Shown here: one piece after another, positions 33,732 through 45,246 of the stretch
How the letters are laid out: each line of letters opens with the position of its first letter
Numbering within the stretch: position 1 is the stretch's first letter
NCBI GenBank assembly: GCA_963978905.1
Contig: OZ022261.1
Span: forward strand, 13,675,475 to 13,739,474
Reading direction: 5' to 3'
Source: Trichostrongylus colubriformis
Taxonomy: Eukaryota > Nematoda > Chromadorea > Rhabditida > Trichostrongylidae
Length of the DNA: 64,000 bases
Made by a program: the position numbers and the translations under genes
The notes under the pieces: generated by a model
Told to the model about the DNA's origin: nothing
What the model saw: the letters and a program-made list of their open reading frames with translations, nothing else
The model's database searches: none

Positions 33732-34420
33732 GGTCCGCCAATAAGCGCGCTCGATCTTTGAAATGAAATAAAGCGAGTTGTGTGAGAGGTATAAATGAAA
33801 TTCATTTTTTGTTTGAAAGAGTATTTGAAGGCTTTGTGTATGGAAAATAACATCGTTCAAATGGCCACCTCGGCTTCGCTTGGTACCGCGCACACGAGAA
33901 GTCCAATTTTCAATGACTCTGGCGCACAAATCGGGCTGTATTTCATCGATGGCGTGGCGTATGTTGACTTTGAGGTCATCAGTGTTTTGCGGTTAGTTTG
34001 CGTAGACCTGCGATATAATAAAACCCCACAAGAAATAGTCTAGTGGGGTTCAATCGCACGATCTCGGTGGCCAGTTGATGTCGCCTCCGCGCGAGACTTT
34101 TCCTCCGAAGCGCTCGTGCAGAAGATCCGTTGTGGCGCGCTCCTGCTGAAACCACATATCCTCGACATGCATATTGTCGATGCCAGGAAAAGCTCGTTAT
34201 CATGGATCTGTATCGAAATTGGCGGAGGGCGGGGAACGTTGCTCAAACCGATGAATGATTTTCGTAATAAGTTCTCTGATTTGCACACGCTGCTCGCGGC
34301 TGAATTGGTTCATGGTAATTTGTGAAGATACACTGAATAATAACAACTAGGTTTGACAACTCTACCACAAACAACGTGGCCGCCATGAGCTGTCATAGAG
34401 CGCCCTTATTGGCGGACCCT
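33732..34420 (-). mobile_element. Mariner-like DNA transposon, internally deleted
   Basis: The terminal inverted repeats tggtccgccaataagcgcgc (left) and the mirror (gcgcccttattggcggaccc, right) are adjacent to TA. The minus strand carries the two ends of one transposase gene joined after an internal deletion. The element is 0.69 kb, against about 1.3 kb for a typical full element. Confidence 0.8.
33830..34313 (-). pseudogene. Mariner-superfamily transposase, N- and C-terminal pieces
   Basis: The start MNQFSREQRVQIRELI resembles the N-terminal helix region of these transposases. After about 60 bases the frame jumps to the catalytic half: a WFQQERAT segment, then NWPPRSCDLTPLDYFLWGF and VYANQPQNTDDLKVNIRHAI, ending RVIENWTSRV and GGHLNDVIFHTQ. 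The pieces lie in different frames. The N-terminal DNA-binding region and the first Asp are largely missing. The pieces are described as found, and the copy is inactive. Confidence 0.8.
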
Positions 34421-34424
34421 ATAG

Positions 34425-37400
34425 TTGCAAAACAATTATATGTGAGTGGTGTTAAATATTTTCAGTGGCAGCAGAATATGCTCCATACGAAGCCACTCAA
34501 TGGACCTTCTTTTCTGCGCCTGCTAAAAATTGAAACTGTCCAAGAATCCTGTAACCATATTCGAGTTCCACAAATTTCTGCACGAAACGCCAGCGGTCAT
34601 GGCTTTATTTTGAGGAATTCGGCAATACGAGAAATGTTACAACACGTCGTTACTCCTTGTAGTGTAACCTTCTCTTCCTGATTCTCGGTAAGTGAGCGCT
34701 AACGGTCCGAGCAAACGTGAAAACCGAGTCCGAAGTTCGCACTAATGCCTCATGGAGTTTCCACCGATACAATGCAGGCGTGCCATGTGCTGCGCGTAGC
34801 CAACTCGCATCACAGGTTCGCGTGGCTGAGATCGATAACTCAGTGATGAGCGGCGCAAACACGTGCAATGAGAACGGCATAAAATGAGCTTCCTTTCTCA
34901 GGTTTTTGCTGCACCAAGGCTCCACTGAAGCAGGCCCATATCTGACCAGATGAAAACTTCCACCCGTGCATAATGGTTGGTGCCTAACGGATAGTCATCT
35001 GTTCGTTGTTCGGTTTACACAATGCTTAACCAGCTATCCATTGTTGCCTAATCACTGAGTCAGCTTGATCGAGTGGGTGATTTATAAAGCGTCATACATG
35101 ATAAATTGCCGCTGTAATCGAATGAAAATTTATGAATATATTCAGTGTAATAGATCGACTAGAAAAATTGTCTAGACAAAGTTTGGCCCTCATAAAAGGT
35201 CAGCCATGAGTCGAGAAAATTTCGAAGGGAGGAGATGGTATTCAGTATTGGAAAGTGGGGACGTCATGTTGCATTTTCGAAATTCACTCGAGGATTCCTC
35301 TACAATCACCCCTATTTGATCACATTTTGGTAAAATTAGGCGGTCTCAAAAAAAGGTTTTTATATACTACGTAGCAATGCTATGAATATCGATTGACGAC
35401 GATCGTTAGGGAGACTTTCTCGACTTCAAGCTTGAAGCGACCTTCTTGAGGTATTTTCACAACGTCTTGGCACCAGCACTGACATGCTTTCGATCTCCGT
35501 AACCTCAAGCCGATTTGTTGTTTTTCGCCAGAGAAACTCTATGTGTTCGGCGTCCGGGAGTGTACACTGTGGAATGTTGTCTTAAGTATTAATCTCCTAT
35601 ATTTTGACATTCCTGCTCTGTCGCTGCTACTCGCCCAGGTATTCACCATGATCGATCTTACCTCGGCACCTTTTGCGATAATTTTTTTGTAGCTGCCATA
35701 ACCCATCATACAGCTTTATCACTCGAATCAAAATTGGAGAAGCTCTCTACGAGTTTTTGGATTTTCTTGATGAGCTTTCATGCTTCTTTCAAAGCCACTT
35801 CCCCACCACAATTGCCTACTGCGGTTATATCACACGGTATTGAAATTCGCTTCAGCTTCTTTTTACATGCTTACGTTTGAACACTTACTTCCTTGTTTTA
35901 CAACGATTTCGTACAACAACTTTAATGTTTCGAAGTGATCAACATTGTTGAGGGAAAGCTAGAAGACCGTGTAACCACTGAGTATGCTCTACAGATAGAC
36001 CCTCATGGGAGAAACATGAGTCTTCGTGTAATTGGTTGAGGACCTAACTTGGTTCCACTGTGCCAGTTTAAACGTACATACTCTTCTTGTCTACTATCTT
36101 CTTCTTCCCACATTATCACATATCTTAGAACAACGAGCAACAACTGAAACTAGATCGTGTAGTGATCATGATGCATAATTCTAAGCTGAACTTGGAACAT
36201 TGTGTCGAGTAGATGGATGTAGTTAGCAGCCGTCACCCACGTCCACCTTCAGCAACTGTCTGCGGAAAACTACGTCAGTTCGTTAGACTACGCTTGCACC
36301 GGATGGGCTAGCCAGCTGATCAGTAAGGGATCAACTAATCTTATGAACGTAAGCTTTTCGCTAAGTTTCTCTAAACTGAGTTTCCAAGGCACTGGGAGAC
36401 TGTGCTTCAAAGAGGTGACTAAAAGGTCACTCGATGGCTTAGAATACGCTCTTGGCAACCAGTACAAAGTAAGCGTTGTTTAAATGGAATTCAGATGAGC
36501 CACTTCAGATTTGCTATGTTTCAAGGTGCTTGCTAGATGTCGGTCCATAGAAACGGCCATTGGAACAAACACAGATCTAGGAACCCCTGGAATGGCCTTG
36601 GGTGGAAAGTAAGAAGCTGGACGAAAATGCAATAAAAAGCTCTGAAACTGCTATTCAGCTGTTGAGTTTCAATGTCATGCTGAAAAAAAAGCTTTAGAGA
36701 TCACCCGTCGGGTGGAATATCGTGTACCAACTCCTGTAGGAGCTGAATATTACGCCACTGGTGATACTGCTTCCCCTTCCGCACTCCCTAAAGCAGCGAG
36801 ATCATAGCCACAAAAAAAGAGAAACCTGAAACTGGCATGCGCTCACCTTCTCTGATGGCCCCACCTACCTTCGTTGAGGTATGCGGGTCAAGGGTGATAG
36901 CTACTTGACGAGAGGGTCATGCAAACAGTTGCCGTGAGATCGGACAAGGCAGATATTTCATTAGCATAGGCAACATTAACATGGAAAACAAGTGATTTAG
37001 TTAGTTTTTGCATGATACCATCAAGCAAGGATCAAACGCCGCTTTCAAGTTGTAATCTCGTCGGAACCAGAGGACACTAAGACTTATTTTCCGTTTTGCA
37101 AGTTCTCTTTGATTTTTCTTCACTGCGGATGTATCTTCTAGACCTCCGGTTATACTATTAAACTACCATCATAGTGGAATATGCCTTTAAGTTTTGATCG
37201 AATCATCATTATTACAGCTTTACACCAAATTTTCGCAATCGCTGCTCATCGAATTGTTGTCATTGCCATGCAGCTGAAACCACTCCGTCATTTGCGGTGT
37301 GATGCTGTCTGGCAAATCTGGCTCAGAATCATAAATCATAATCATAAACAATGTCTCAGTCCTTCTTATTTCGTTTAAAAGCACCTTGAACTGCAGTAGG

Positions 37401-37549
37401 TGCTGGTAGTCTCCCGATTCGCACCCCAACTTTTTTCTCAATCTGTTTCTAGTCTTTCTTGGCTTTCGGCATTATGATTTGCCTTATGAGTACTCTGGGA
37501 TGACGCACAAGCTGAGCCTGCGATTGGTTAACGAATACGATCACCAATA
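34425..37549. other. 3.1 kb without a recognised gene
   Basis: Few long frames and no recognised motifs or element ends. This is the least repeat-like long stretch in the window. It may hold non-coding or very short-exon sequence that cannot be called by eye. Confidence 0.4.
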
Positions 37550-38283
37550 TACAGGGGGTGCCAAAAAGTAATTTTGCCCACGGCTCACATCTCGCAATTA
37601 TACAAAACATAGGGAAATGAAAGAAATGAAAGTATTGGGGCAACATGTTCCCGAAATGTTCCTCTAAAAGTAGGAACAAGCTGAGACTCACTACTTTCAT
37701 TTTCATAAAAATATGGAACCTTCAAGCGGCGCAGTCGGCCTTCAGAGCACCCACAGTATCAAGGTCCCCTTAAAACAGTGAAGCCGTGTTGCATGGTAGG
37801 TCTTTTGTGGGAAGCTTCCTAAGGATTGACCCTTCGGTTCGTTGAAGTCACAGAGCCCCTGCTGCTTGAACAAGGCTGCTATGATCCGAAGTATCATTTC
37901 CATGCCCCGCCTCCGGAGGAATTTCAGTGGTAAGGGCACGTTTTGGCTCTTGGAAACGAAGGGCGCTGGGAACCCGGAAAAAACGGGATTTTAAGGAACA
38001 CCACCCAGTATGAATCCCCTTAGGTACCCAGAGTGAACGAACCTCAGAAAGGTTGTGAACGAGGACGACGAAATTTTGGATTTTCCCAGTTGAGTTGACA
38101 CATCTTGTTCACTCTTTCCTCGCTCCCGTTCCTGCTCGTGCAGAAGGCTGCCACGGAGTATAGTAATAGAGTGAGATCTGCTCTTGAATCTGGGGATGTA
38201 AATACCTCAACAGAATCTGCTGTAGTTCGACTAAAGTGGGATGAAAGTGGAGGAGACAAAATACTTTTTTGGCACCCCCTGTA
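37550..38283. mobile_element. TA-flanked foldback element (GGGGGTGCCAAAAAG family), copy 2
   Basis: It starts tacagggggtgccaaaaagt and ends with the mirror (ttttttggcaccccctgta). Words shared with the 39583 copy include ctgctgcttgaacaaggctg and ccttcggttc, and near the right end cttgttcactctttcctcgc. Small frames near the right end are preserved in both copies (minus 38259-38044 and 40376-39972) but match nothing known. Confidence 0.85.
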
Positions 38284-38404
38284 CAGTAGCGCTCACAAGT
38301 CTTCGGTCAAATGCTTTTTTTGCCAATGCCATAACTTTTTTCGGCGCTAATTACCCACAGCCACCCACTACCTCTTAAACCAATGCGGTCGATACAGTGA
38401 TTTT

Positions 38405-38790
38405 TGGAAAACCCTTCGATTTAGCTGCAAACTTCTACCCAGAGATAATACGTCCCGTAGAACACGAATATGACATTTGTTTGCCGCGAAAATGCTTGGC
38501 GACTGCGCCATAGGCGCCGGCGCCAAAATGGCGTGGATCACCAAATCCGCTCAAAATTTATCCATTGGAATATTTCTACCCGTAGAACACGAATGCGACA
38601 TTAGTTCAGCAAGAAACTGCTCGGGACAAATATTGAACGAGTTTTGCGCTTCACTCCATTTTAGCGCCGGCGCCTATGGTGCATACGCCAAAAATTTTCG
38701 CGCCAAACGAGTGTCATATTCGTGTTTTACGGGTCGAATTACCCCAGGATAGAAGTTTGCAGCCAAATCGAAAAGTTTCCCAGAAATCAC
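38405..38790. repeat. Inverted-repeat fragment related to 9340-9680
   Basis: The left arm (gatttagctgcaaacttcta, then acacgaatatgac) is mirrored on the right (gtgtcatattcgtgtttta, then gaagtttgcagccaaatcg). Between them the words caccaaatccgctcaaaa and gcgccggcgcc appear. It is a foldback piece of the ACAAGGGAAGG superfamily interior. Confidence 0.6.
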
Positions 38791-38799
38791 CTCTTTGAC

Positions 38800-39582
38800 C
38801 CGGTTGGAAAGGTAGAGGGGTAGCTTTTGGTTAATAGTGCCCTTTTCTTTCTGGATCAAACTGGACAAAATTTTGGTATGTTGTGTCCAAACCTTCTCTG
38901 AATATTTCTACTACTTGGGTGCCGTTAGGCTCTTTCCGTGGGTCTTTACAAGCGTTTATTTCAAAATAATCGGAAAGCACGGAAAAGCTTGGTCAGGAAA
39001 GACGGGCTTCTTCTGAAGTACAAAGCCAGCAAACCGTGAGAAACATTAGTATTCTATCAGAAGACCACGAAACTTGATGACAGCGGCATACCGGGACGAT
39101 ATGGAGTCCATGAGCAGTAACTGTATGGGGTAAGGCATTCCATTCTCCTACTAGGTGGGCGCATTTTACTTCTCTGTTCCTACTAATTTACAGTGAAAAG
39201 CGTTTCTCTAGCTTTCACCACATGTGTCCTACCGGACTGAAGTGTAGGGATTGGCTTGGCTGAGAAGTGTGACAACCTGACGCTGAAAGGCTTCCTTCAC
39301 TTTTGTTGACGTGTGTTTCAGACCGATATTATGCGGTAGATTCCATCCAGCACGCATACTTTTGCTCGCCCATGGTGGTAGATGCTCATCATCATGTCCC
39401 TGTAGCCTTCTCTGTCATCGTTCCGTCTTTCTTCGAAATTGGACCTATTCCATGCAGAAAATGCCCCATTCACCATCATAGATCCTCCAAAGTGCTTGAC
39501 TGTGGGTTCTATAAACTTCGAAATGAATCTTTCACCTACCGCACTAGCGATGCGGCGATCAGATGGGCGCAGTGGAGCGCAT
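38800..39582. other. Unassigned between two foldback elements
   Basis: No gene recognised. Plus frames at 39303-39666 end inside the next foldback and lack motifs. Confidence 0.35.
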
Positions 39583-40403
39583 TACAGAGGGTGCCAAAAA
39601 AAAAGTAATTTTGCTCACGGCTCACATCTCCCAATTATACAAAACATAGGGAAACGAAAGAAATGAAAGTATTGGGGCAAAATATTCCCGAAATGTTCCT
39701 CTAAAAGCAGGAACAAGCTGAGACTCACTACTTTCATTTTCATAAATATATAGAACCTTTAAGCGGCGCAGTCGGGCTTCGGAGCACCCACGGTATCAAG
39801 GTCCCCTTAAAACAGTGGAGCCGGGTTCCATGATAGGTCTTTTGTGGGAAGCTTCCTAAGGATTGACCCTTCGGTTCATGGAAGTCACAGAGCCCCTGCT
39901 GCTTGGACAAGGCTGCTATGATCCGAAGTATCATTTTCATGCCCAAATCCGCCTCCGGAGGGGTTTCAGTGCTAAGTGCACGTTTTGGCTCTTGGAAACG
40001 AAGGGCGCTGGGAACCCGGAAAAAACGGGATCCTAAAGAACACCACCCAGTATGAATCCCCTTGAGTACCCAGAGTGAATCTGTTTTCAGAGAACCATGT
40101 AATACCAGTTTTCGCTTTCTCTCTACCCCTCCCGGTGCCTTTTAAATATGCTGTGCGCCTCAGCAAGGTTGCGAACGAGCGCGACGAAATTTCGGATTTT
40201 GCCCAGTTGAGGTGACACATCTTGTTCACTTTATCCTCGCTCCCGTTCCTGCTAGTGCAGAAGGCTGCCACGGAGTATAATGAAAGAGTGAGGTCTGCTC
40301 TTGAATCTGGGGATGTGAATACCTCAACAGAATTTGCTGTAGTTCGACTAAAGCGGGGTGAAAGTGGACGAGACAAAATTACTTTTTTTTGGCACCCCCT
40401 GTA
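39583..40403. mobile_element. TA-flanked foldback element (GGGGGTGCCAAAAAG family), copy 3
   Basis: It starts tacagagggtgccaaaaaaa and ends ttttttggcaccccctgta. Compared with copy 2 (37.55-38.28 kb) it carries about 70 extra bases near 40075-40160 but is otherwise collinear and closely similar, so the two may be recent insertions or a local duplication. Confidence 0.85.
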
Positions 40404-40424
40404 TATGGCTCCTGTCTAGTTTCT

Positions 40425-40790
40425 GACTTTTCTATCCTTGTTTTCTTCATCCTATATCCCAGCCGCATAACTTGCATAACTTTTGAGCCTTTTCCTTTGT
40501 CATTAGAGGACGGGCACATTACCTATAGTCGACGACGCTTTCGTTTCGGAATATGTATTAGATTCAGTTAGGTTCTTCTTTCTCTTAGGCGCTTTTGTTA
40601 TGAAATATGCTCACTGGGTTTTACTAGTCTATTTTTCTCAATTTGTCAGGAGTTTGACCTCGTTTCTTTGCGCGTAGGCTCTTAATTTCCTTGATGAATC
40701 GCGTCTGCTGGATAGAAACCACAGAAACAGCGGAACCTTGAGAAGGGGGTGGGGTCGTATGGAGGTCTCCTTCCGCGGGGAGGGAGTATG
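40425..40790. repeat. Dispersed repeat, copy also at 48260-48600
   Basis: Shared words in the same order include cataacttgcataactt / cattacttgtacgactt, gtcattagaggacggg / gttattagacggtg, tcttaatttccttgatgaat / tcctaatttccttggtgaat, and ggggtcgtatggaggt / ggggttcatatggaggc. On the minus strand both copies read KEI-SL near the middle. No family recognised. Confidence 0.6.
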
Positions 40791-40799
40791 TTTTCTCTC

Positions 40800-42715
40800 G
40801 CTTTGAGTGTATACAAGATAAGTTGGACATTGGTCATTTCTGCCGATTTTTTCCTAGTCTCGAGACTGCGTTGGAATCGAGTTATGAATTTTTGCTGTAC
40901 GGACCCCCCACTCAGGGTGCGTTCCGCCCACTGTGTCATGGCCTCTTTCATGACTTTGAAAAACTCCTTCCTGATCTTAATCCACCTTACCCCGACGTTT
41001 GGGTCGTATTGGGAACCAATTTACAATTTTCGGTTTGAAAACGGAACATCCCAATGCACGCTCCGCCCATCGTGAGTAACTTGGTCCATGTGTGCTCTTT
41101 ACTTCTTGTCCCATTTCCTACCCATCCAAAACTTGTACCCATCTCCCCAGGCCGTTTTTCATTTAATACCTAATTCCGTGACAGACGGACGGAAGGAGGG
41201 ACAGACGGACATATAAACAGACGAAACCTCAGTTGGCCGGCGCACACTACTTTGCGCGTAATACCATGGACGTCAGTAGTCGATCGCAATTGATTTTTTC
41301 TATAAACTTTACTCACAGAGTGCAGAACGCTCCGCCCATCATGCCCAGGCCCATTTCTTCCATGACTTTTGAAAACTAATCGCAGACCTTATTCCCCGAA
41401 GTTTGGATCATATTGGAGCACAATTAACAATTTTCGGTCGGAAAACAGAACATTTCGGTCAGTAAACGCTCCGACCGCCGTGGGCGGAGCTTAACCTAGT
41501 CTGCGTGTGTTCTTTATTTTTTGTCCCACACCCTACCCATCGCAAACTTGTTCCTATCTCCACAAGTCGTTTTTCATGTGACCTCCAAGCTCCGCTCACC
41601 ACCAGAAATGCTTCGCCCATCGCTGAATTTCCTTCTATTCTATGGCCCGACCTGCTATAAACCACTTCGTTTTCTTTCCCTGTCCTGAACCACACTCAAA
41701 ACCAATCGCAATCTTCCAGTGTGCCCCACACGATCAGTTACATGCTCCGCCCACGTGTATGGGCTTCCACAATGTAAGTGTGTTCAAGATAACCCGGATA
41801 TAGTTCATATCTGCCGATTTTTTCCTAGTCTTCAGGTCACGTTGAAACGAGTTATGAGTTTTTGTTGCACGGCCGCCCATTCGGGGTGCGCTCCGCCCAC
41901 TGCCCAGGCCACTATCATGGATACTCATGGTTGACTTTAAGCCTCTCTCTTTCTCACGTTTGGACCATTTTTGAACCGAGCAAACAAGTTTTTCCGAAAC
42001 CCGAACGTTTTAGTGCACGCTCCTACACGGTGGGCTGAGCTTGAATGGGTTCATGTTTGCTCTTAACTTTTTGTCTCATGCCTCAACCATCCCAAACTTA
42101 CCCCTATCTCTAGTCCTTTTGCATGTAACGTCCAAGCCACTGCCCAAGATTCTCCCATCACCTTCAGAAACCCATCGCTGACCTAAATCCATCGTCTCCC
42201 CATGTGTGAGGCACATTCGATCCAATCAACAACTTTCGGCTTGAAAACGGAGCACTGCAGTGCGCGCCCTGCCCACCTAGGGCGGAGCTCAACCTGGTAC
42301 ATGTGTAGTCTTTACTTCTTGTCCCACACCCTACCCATCGCAAACTTGTCCCTTTCTCCACAAATCGTTTTTCATGTGACCTCCAAGCTCCGCCCACCAC
42401 CAGAAATGCTCCGCTCACTGTGCCTAAGCCTCTTTCATGACTTTCATAGACTCATCCCTGACCTGTTTGGCGCACATTCGAACCCTATTGACTATTTTCC
42501 GTCTGAAAACGGAACATTCCAGTGCACGCTGCGCCCGCGGTGGGGGGAGCACAGCTTGCTTCATGAGTGCTCTTTACTTCCTGTCCCATGTCCTACCCAT
42601 CCCAAACTTGTCCTAATTTCCACATGTCTTTTTCCACATAATACCTAATTTCGTGACAGAAGGAATGACGGAGGGACCGATGGACAGACAGACGAAGCGT
42701 TTTATATAATAGTAG
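40800..42715. repeat. Cluster of GCTCCGCCC-family dispersed repeats
   Basis: At least two unit starts (40810 and 41775: ttctgccgattttttcctag-like) and many internal blocks are present: gggcggagct, ctttacttcttgtccca and ctacccatcccaaacttg. Two tails of the gacagacggacgg / ggacagacagacgaag type lie at about 41180-41222 and 42655-42695. The core words also form the 61.06-63.23 kb satellite. No coding sequence. Confidence 0.7.
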
Positions 42716-42872
42716 GAATAGAGATAGGCATAAGAAAAGCCTTGAATGATTCGTGGATCAATGCCCTCTGAGTACTAGCTCCTTGCTAGCTCCTACTATT
42801 AGGTCTATGCAGAATAAATGGCAAAAACGGACTACTTTTTTCAAAACGCCATAACTTCGCTCAGACACAACT

Positions 42873-43193
42873 TTATTTGTCGAAATAAAAACCATTCGAA
42901 TCTACACAACCTTGCCAACGATCTGGTAAAGAAAATATGCCATCATGATCAAATTCAGGATTGCGAAAATTAATGAAGTCAACGATGGCATTTTCAACAT
43001 GCATCGTTTCGGCGAACTCCTTCTGACCCAGGTTTGCATCGAGAACCGGGAAAAAGTGGTAATTCGTCAGAGATAGGTTTGAGGAATAAGGGGGGTGAGG
43101 GAGAGTCTCGATCAGTTTCTGCCGGGTGACTTGCGAACTGTTGGGTTTTGCGTTGTTTTGCGCACCCAGTAAAAAAATGATGTAGTTAGGCAT
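42873..43193 (-). pseudogene. Mariner transposase C-terminal half, left arm
   Basis: The frame reads NNAKPNSSQVTRQKLIETL, then PHPPYSSNLSLTNYHFFPVL and SLPDRWQGCVDSNGFYFDK before the stop. These match the HDNAxPHxxxxxxxxL, HPPYSPDLAPSDYHLF and LPxRWxxCVxxxGxYF signatures. The DDE-family third Asp lies in PDLAPSDYH, where this copy has SNLSLTNYH, so two Asp codons are lost. Inactive. Confidence 0.85.
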
Positions 43194-43424
43194 CGAGCCT
43201 CTCCCTCACCCCCCTTATTCCCCAGACCTATCCCTGACGGAATACCACTTTTTCCGGGTTCCCGATGCAAACCTGCGGCAGAAAAATTATGCGCGGTGAA
43301 AATGCCATTCTTGACTTTATTGATTCTCGCAATCCAGAATTTGATCGTGATGGTATATTTTCCTTACCAGATCGTTGGCAAAATTCTGTAGATTCGAATG
43401 GTTTTTATTTCGACAAATAAAGTT
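43193..43424 (+). pseudogene. Mariner transposase C-terminal part, right arm
   Basis: The plus strand gives SLPHPPYSPDLSLTEYHF from the start of the arm, then after a frame change ENAILDFIDSRNPEFDRDGI and FSLPDRWQNSVDSNGFYF before TAA. It retains the PDL aspartate lost in the other arm, but has Glu in place of the next Asp and an internal deletion near 43280. Confidence 0.8.
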
Positions 43425-43489
43425 GTGTCTGAGCGAAGTTATGGCCAATTACGTTTCGGCCATTATTCTGCATAGACCTAATAGTTCTT

Positions 43490-43727
43490 AAAGGCACGCT
43501 GCAGATCTGCTGCAGGAAAGAGCACAAGGATTAAGTCATCTCGGAGCTATTGGTAGTCTGTCGCTGTGTGCATCTTCTCCACGCCTCGTTTGCTTGCAAG
43601 AGACAAAGGCGACACGTTTGCTCCCCCTCTCCTGGCTCGTCTACCAATTGAACCAAGATGGGCTTTTTCTTGAGCTCTTCCCTAGGGCGAGAACAAAGTG
43701 TGCCTTCAAATGCTCACATCGTGTTAA
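43490..43727. other. Short spacer between mariner palindrome and family C fragment
   Basis: It begins ttaaaggcacgctgcag, a TTAAAGGCAC start typical of the TTAA MITE ends, but no mirror end was located. No gene. Confidence 0.35.
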
Positions 43728-43920
43728 AGGAATCGTCCGCGAAAAAAACATGATTTTCTGTTACCCATATACTCATGTTGTATTTGCCTAATAAGAGCCG
43801 CATGCAAAGCTTTACTCAAAAAAGTGAGAATGCGGCACCGCATCGGACGACGGGAACGGGCTTTTGCTCGGAGACCCTGCCCAGCAGGCCGAGAACTTGG
43901 AGAGCTGTATCGTAAAACCT
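43728..43920. mobile_element. Family C MITE, truncated copy after TTAA
   Basis: It starts directly after TTAA (43724-43727) with aggaatcgtccgcg, continues tatgttgtatttgccta and gcatgcaaagctttac, passes the GC-rich middle and stops within the right half (gagagctgtatcgtaaa). The right terminus is missing. Confidence 0.65.
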
Positions 43921-43929
43921 GCGAAAATG

Positions 43930-45138
43930 AAGCTTCGACCTGAGCAAGACATGTGACAGCTAGCACAAGTTGTACTATTGTATGAGTGTGAACCTCTCTT
44001 TAGAACATGAAGGTTCGAGCTCTTGGAAGCTGCACTTCCGTGAACTTGAACATTCACATCATGTCGCAACCAGTTTAAGTAGTGCAAATACGGATTTTCT
44101 CCAAGTATTTCCTTCAGCCTTCTCTCTGATCTCGTGGGTGTACAAGAAGTTCATCTCATATATCAACTCAAATGTGAAAGTACAAAAAACTTTAACTTTA
44201 GTTTCGAAAAAACACTACACACTAACATATGGAGTTCCCTCGCACTCAAACTTTACAACGGAAATGTGATTTCGTGTGGTCGAGATCAGCATTGATATAC
44301 TAGTACTCCTCTTATACTGCCATTACTCACACGAAATTCGACATGCCTGACACCTGCTGTGTGAAGGTGAAACGCCTGGAAAAAACACACTGAAGAGACT
44401 TGTTGTCGATTTGACAGCCAATCGACATCATTTAGTATGTACACTGAACACTGATGTGTTGTCAGGTCATTTTTCATCTTTTTCTTTAATCTTTTTGTGA
44501 AGAGGTTTCCATTTGCAACATTGTCCACAGTGCTCGGTCTGCTCAGCGAAGTGTGCCTGTCACAAGGATGCTGAGTTATGGGCAAAAGATTTGCTTAGGC
44601 TGATACTCGAACGTGTACTACATGCTTCCCTGACATATTTTCAATCCATGTTCGACTCTCTTTTATTCTTGGCGTAGACAGACCGACGGTTACCGAAGCG
44701 TGAAAGAAGCACTATGTTCAATCTACTATTGCACGAAATCTCGTGCGCCGTTCCCTAGCACACGGATGGTATACTCAACATAACTCATGAACCTCATGAG
44801 CCAGTTGGCCAATATCAGTGCCGAACGGTGAAGCTGAAAGCTCTAGTAAACGTTGATTTATATTTATGATTCTTGTTCACACTCAGTATCCATGCAGTAA
44901 CATGGCATCAGGGCTGTGGCGACATTCAGCACTTATTAAAAATCGGAATCTGTGCTTGTTTCTTGCAACAGGCATGAAGCAGCAGCCATTTGGATTCCGC
45001 CTGGCATCTCATGGGTCGCTCACACTGTAGCTTTGATTACCATTTCCTTGAACTCTGGAAGGCACGTTCTACGATCATAGAGTAATGCGTTAACCAGTGA
45101 ACTAACAATAAGAGGTTGATACCGAATACGACAATCAA
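43930..45138. other. Unassigned
   Basis: No recognised gene. A short ggatgctgagttatgggcaa word at 44570-44590 marks a fragment of the tRNA-like repeat tail. Confidence 0.35.
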
Positions 45139-45246
45139 AGGAATCGTCCACGATAAAATAAGCTTCTCTGTTACCCATATATTTATGCTGCATTTGCCTA
45201 ATAAGGGCCGCATACAAATTTTACGTGAAAGAGCGAGAATCCGGCT
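45139..45246. mobile_element. Family C MITE, left-end fragment
   Basis: It starts aggaatcgtccacgataaaa and runs through gctgcatttgcctaataagg to gagaatccggct, where the ACAAGGGAAGG-superfamily element begins. The junction suggests insertion of one into the other. Confidence 0.65.

Larger units (their letters stand above)
42797..43484. mobile_element. Head-to-head mariner palindrome
   Basis: The ends tattaggtctatgcagaata (left) and its mirror (attctgcatagacctaata, right) bound the element. Each half carries the 3' portion of a mariner transposase in opposite directions. The subterminal words cgaagttatgg and acaactttatttgtcgaaat are mirrored too. The two halves differ by substitutions and small deletions, so the palindrome is old. 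Confidence 0.85.
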
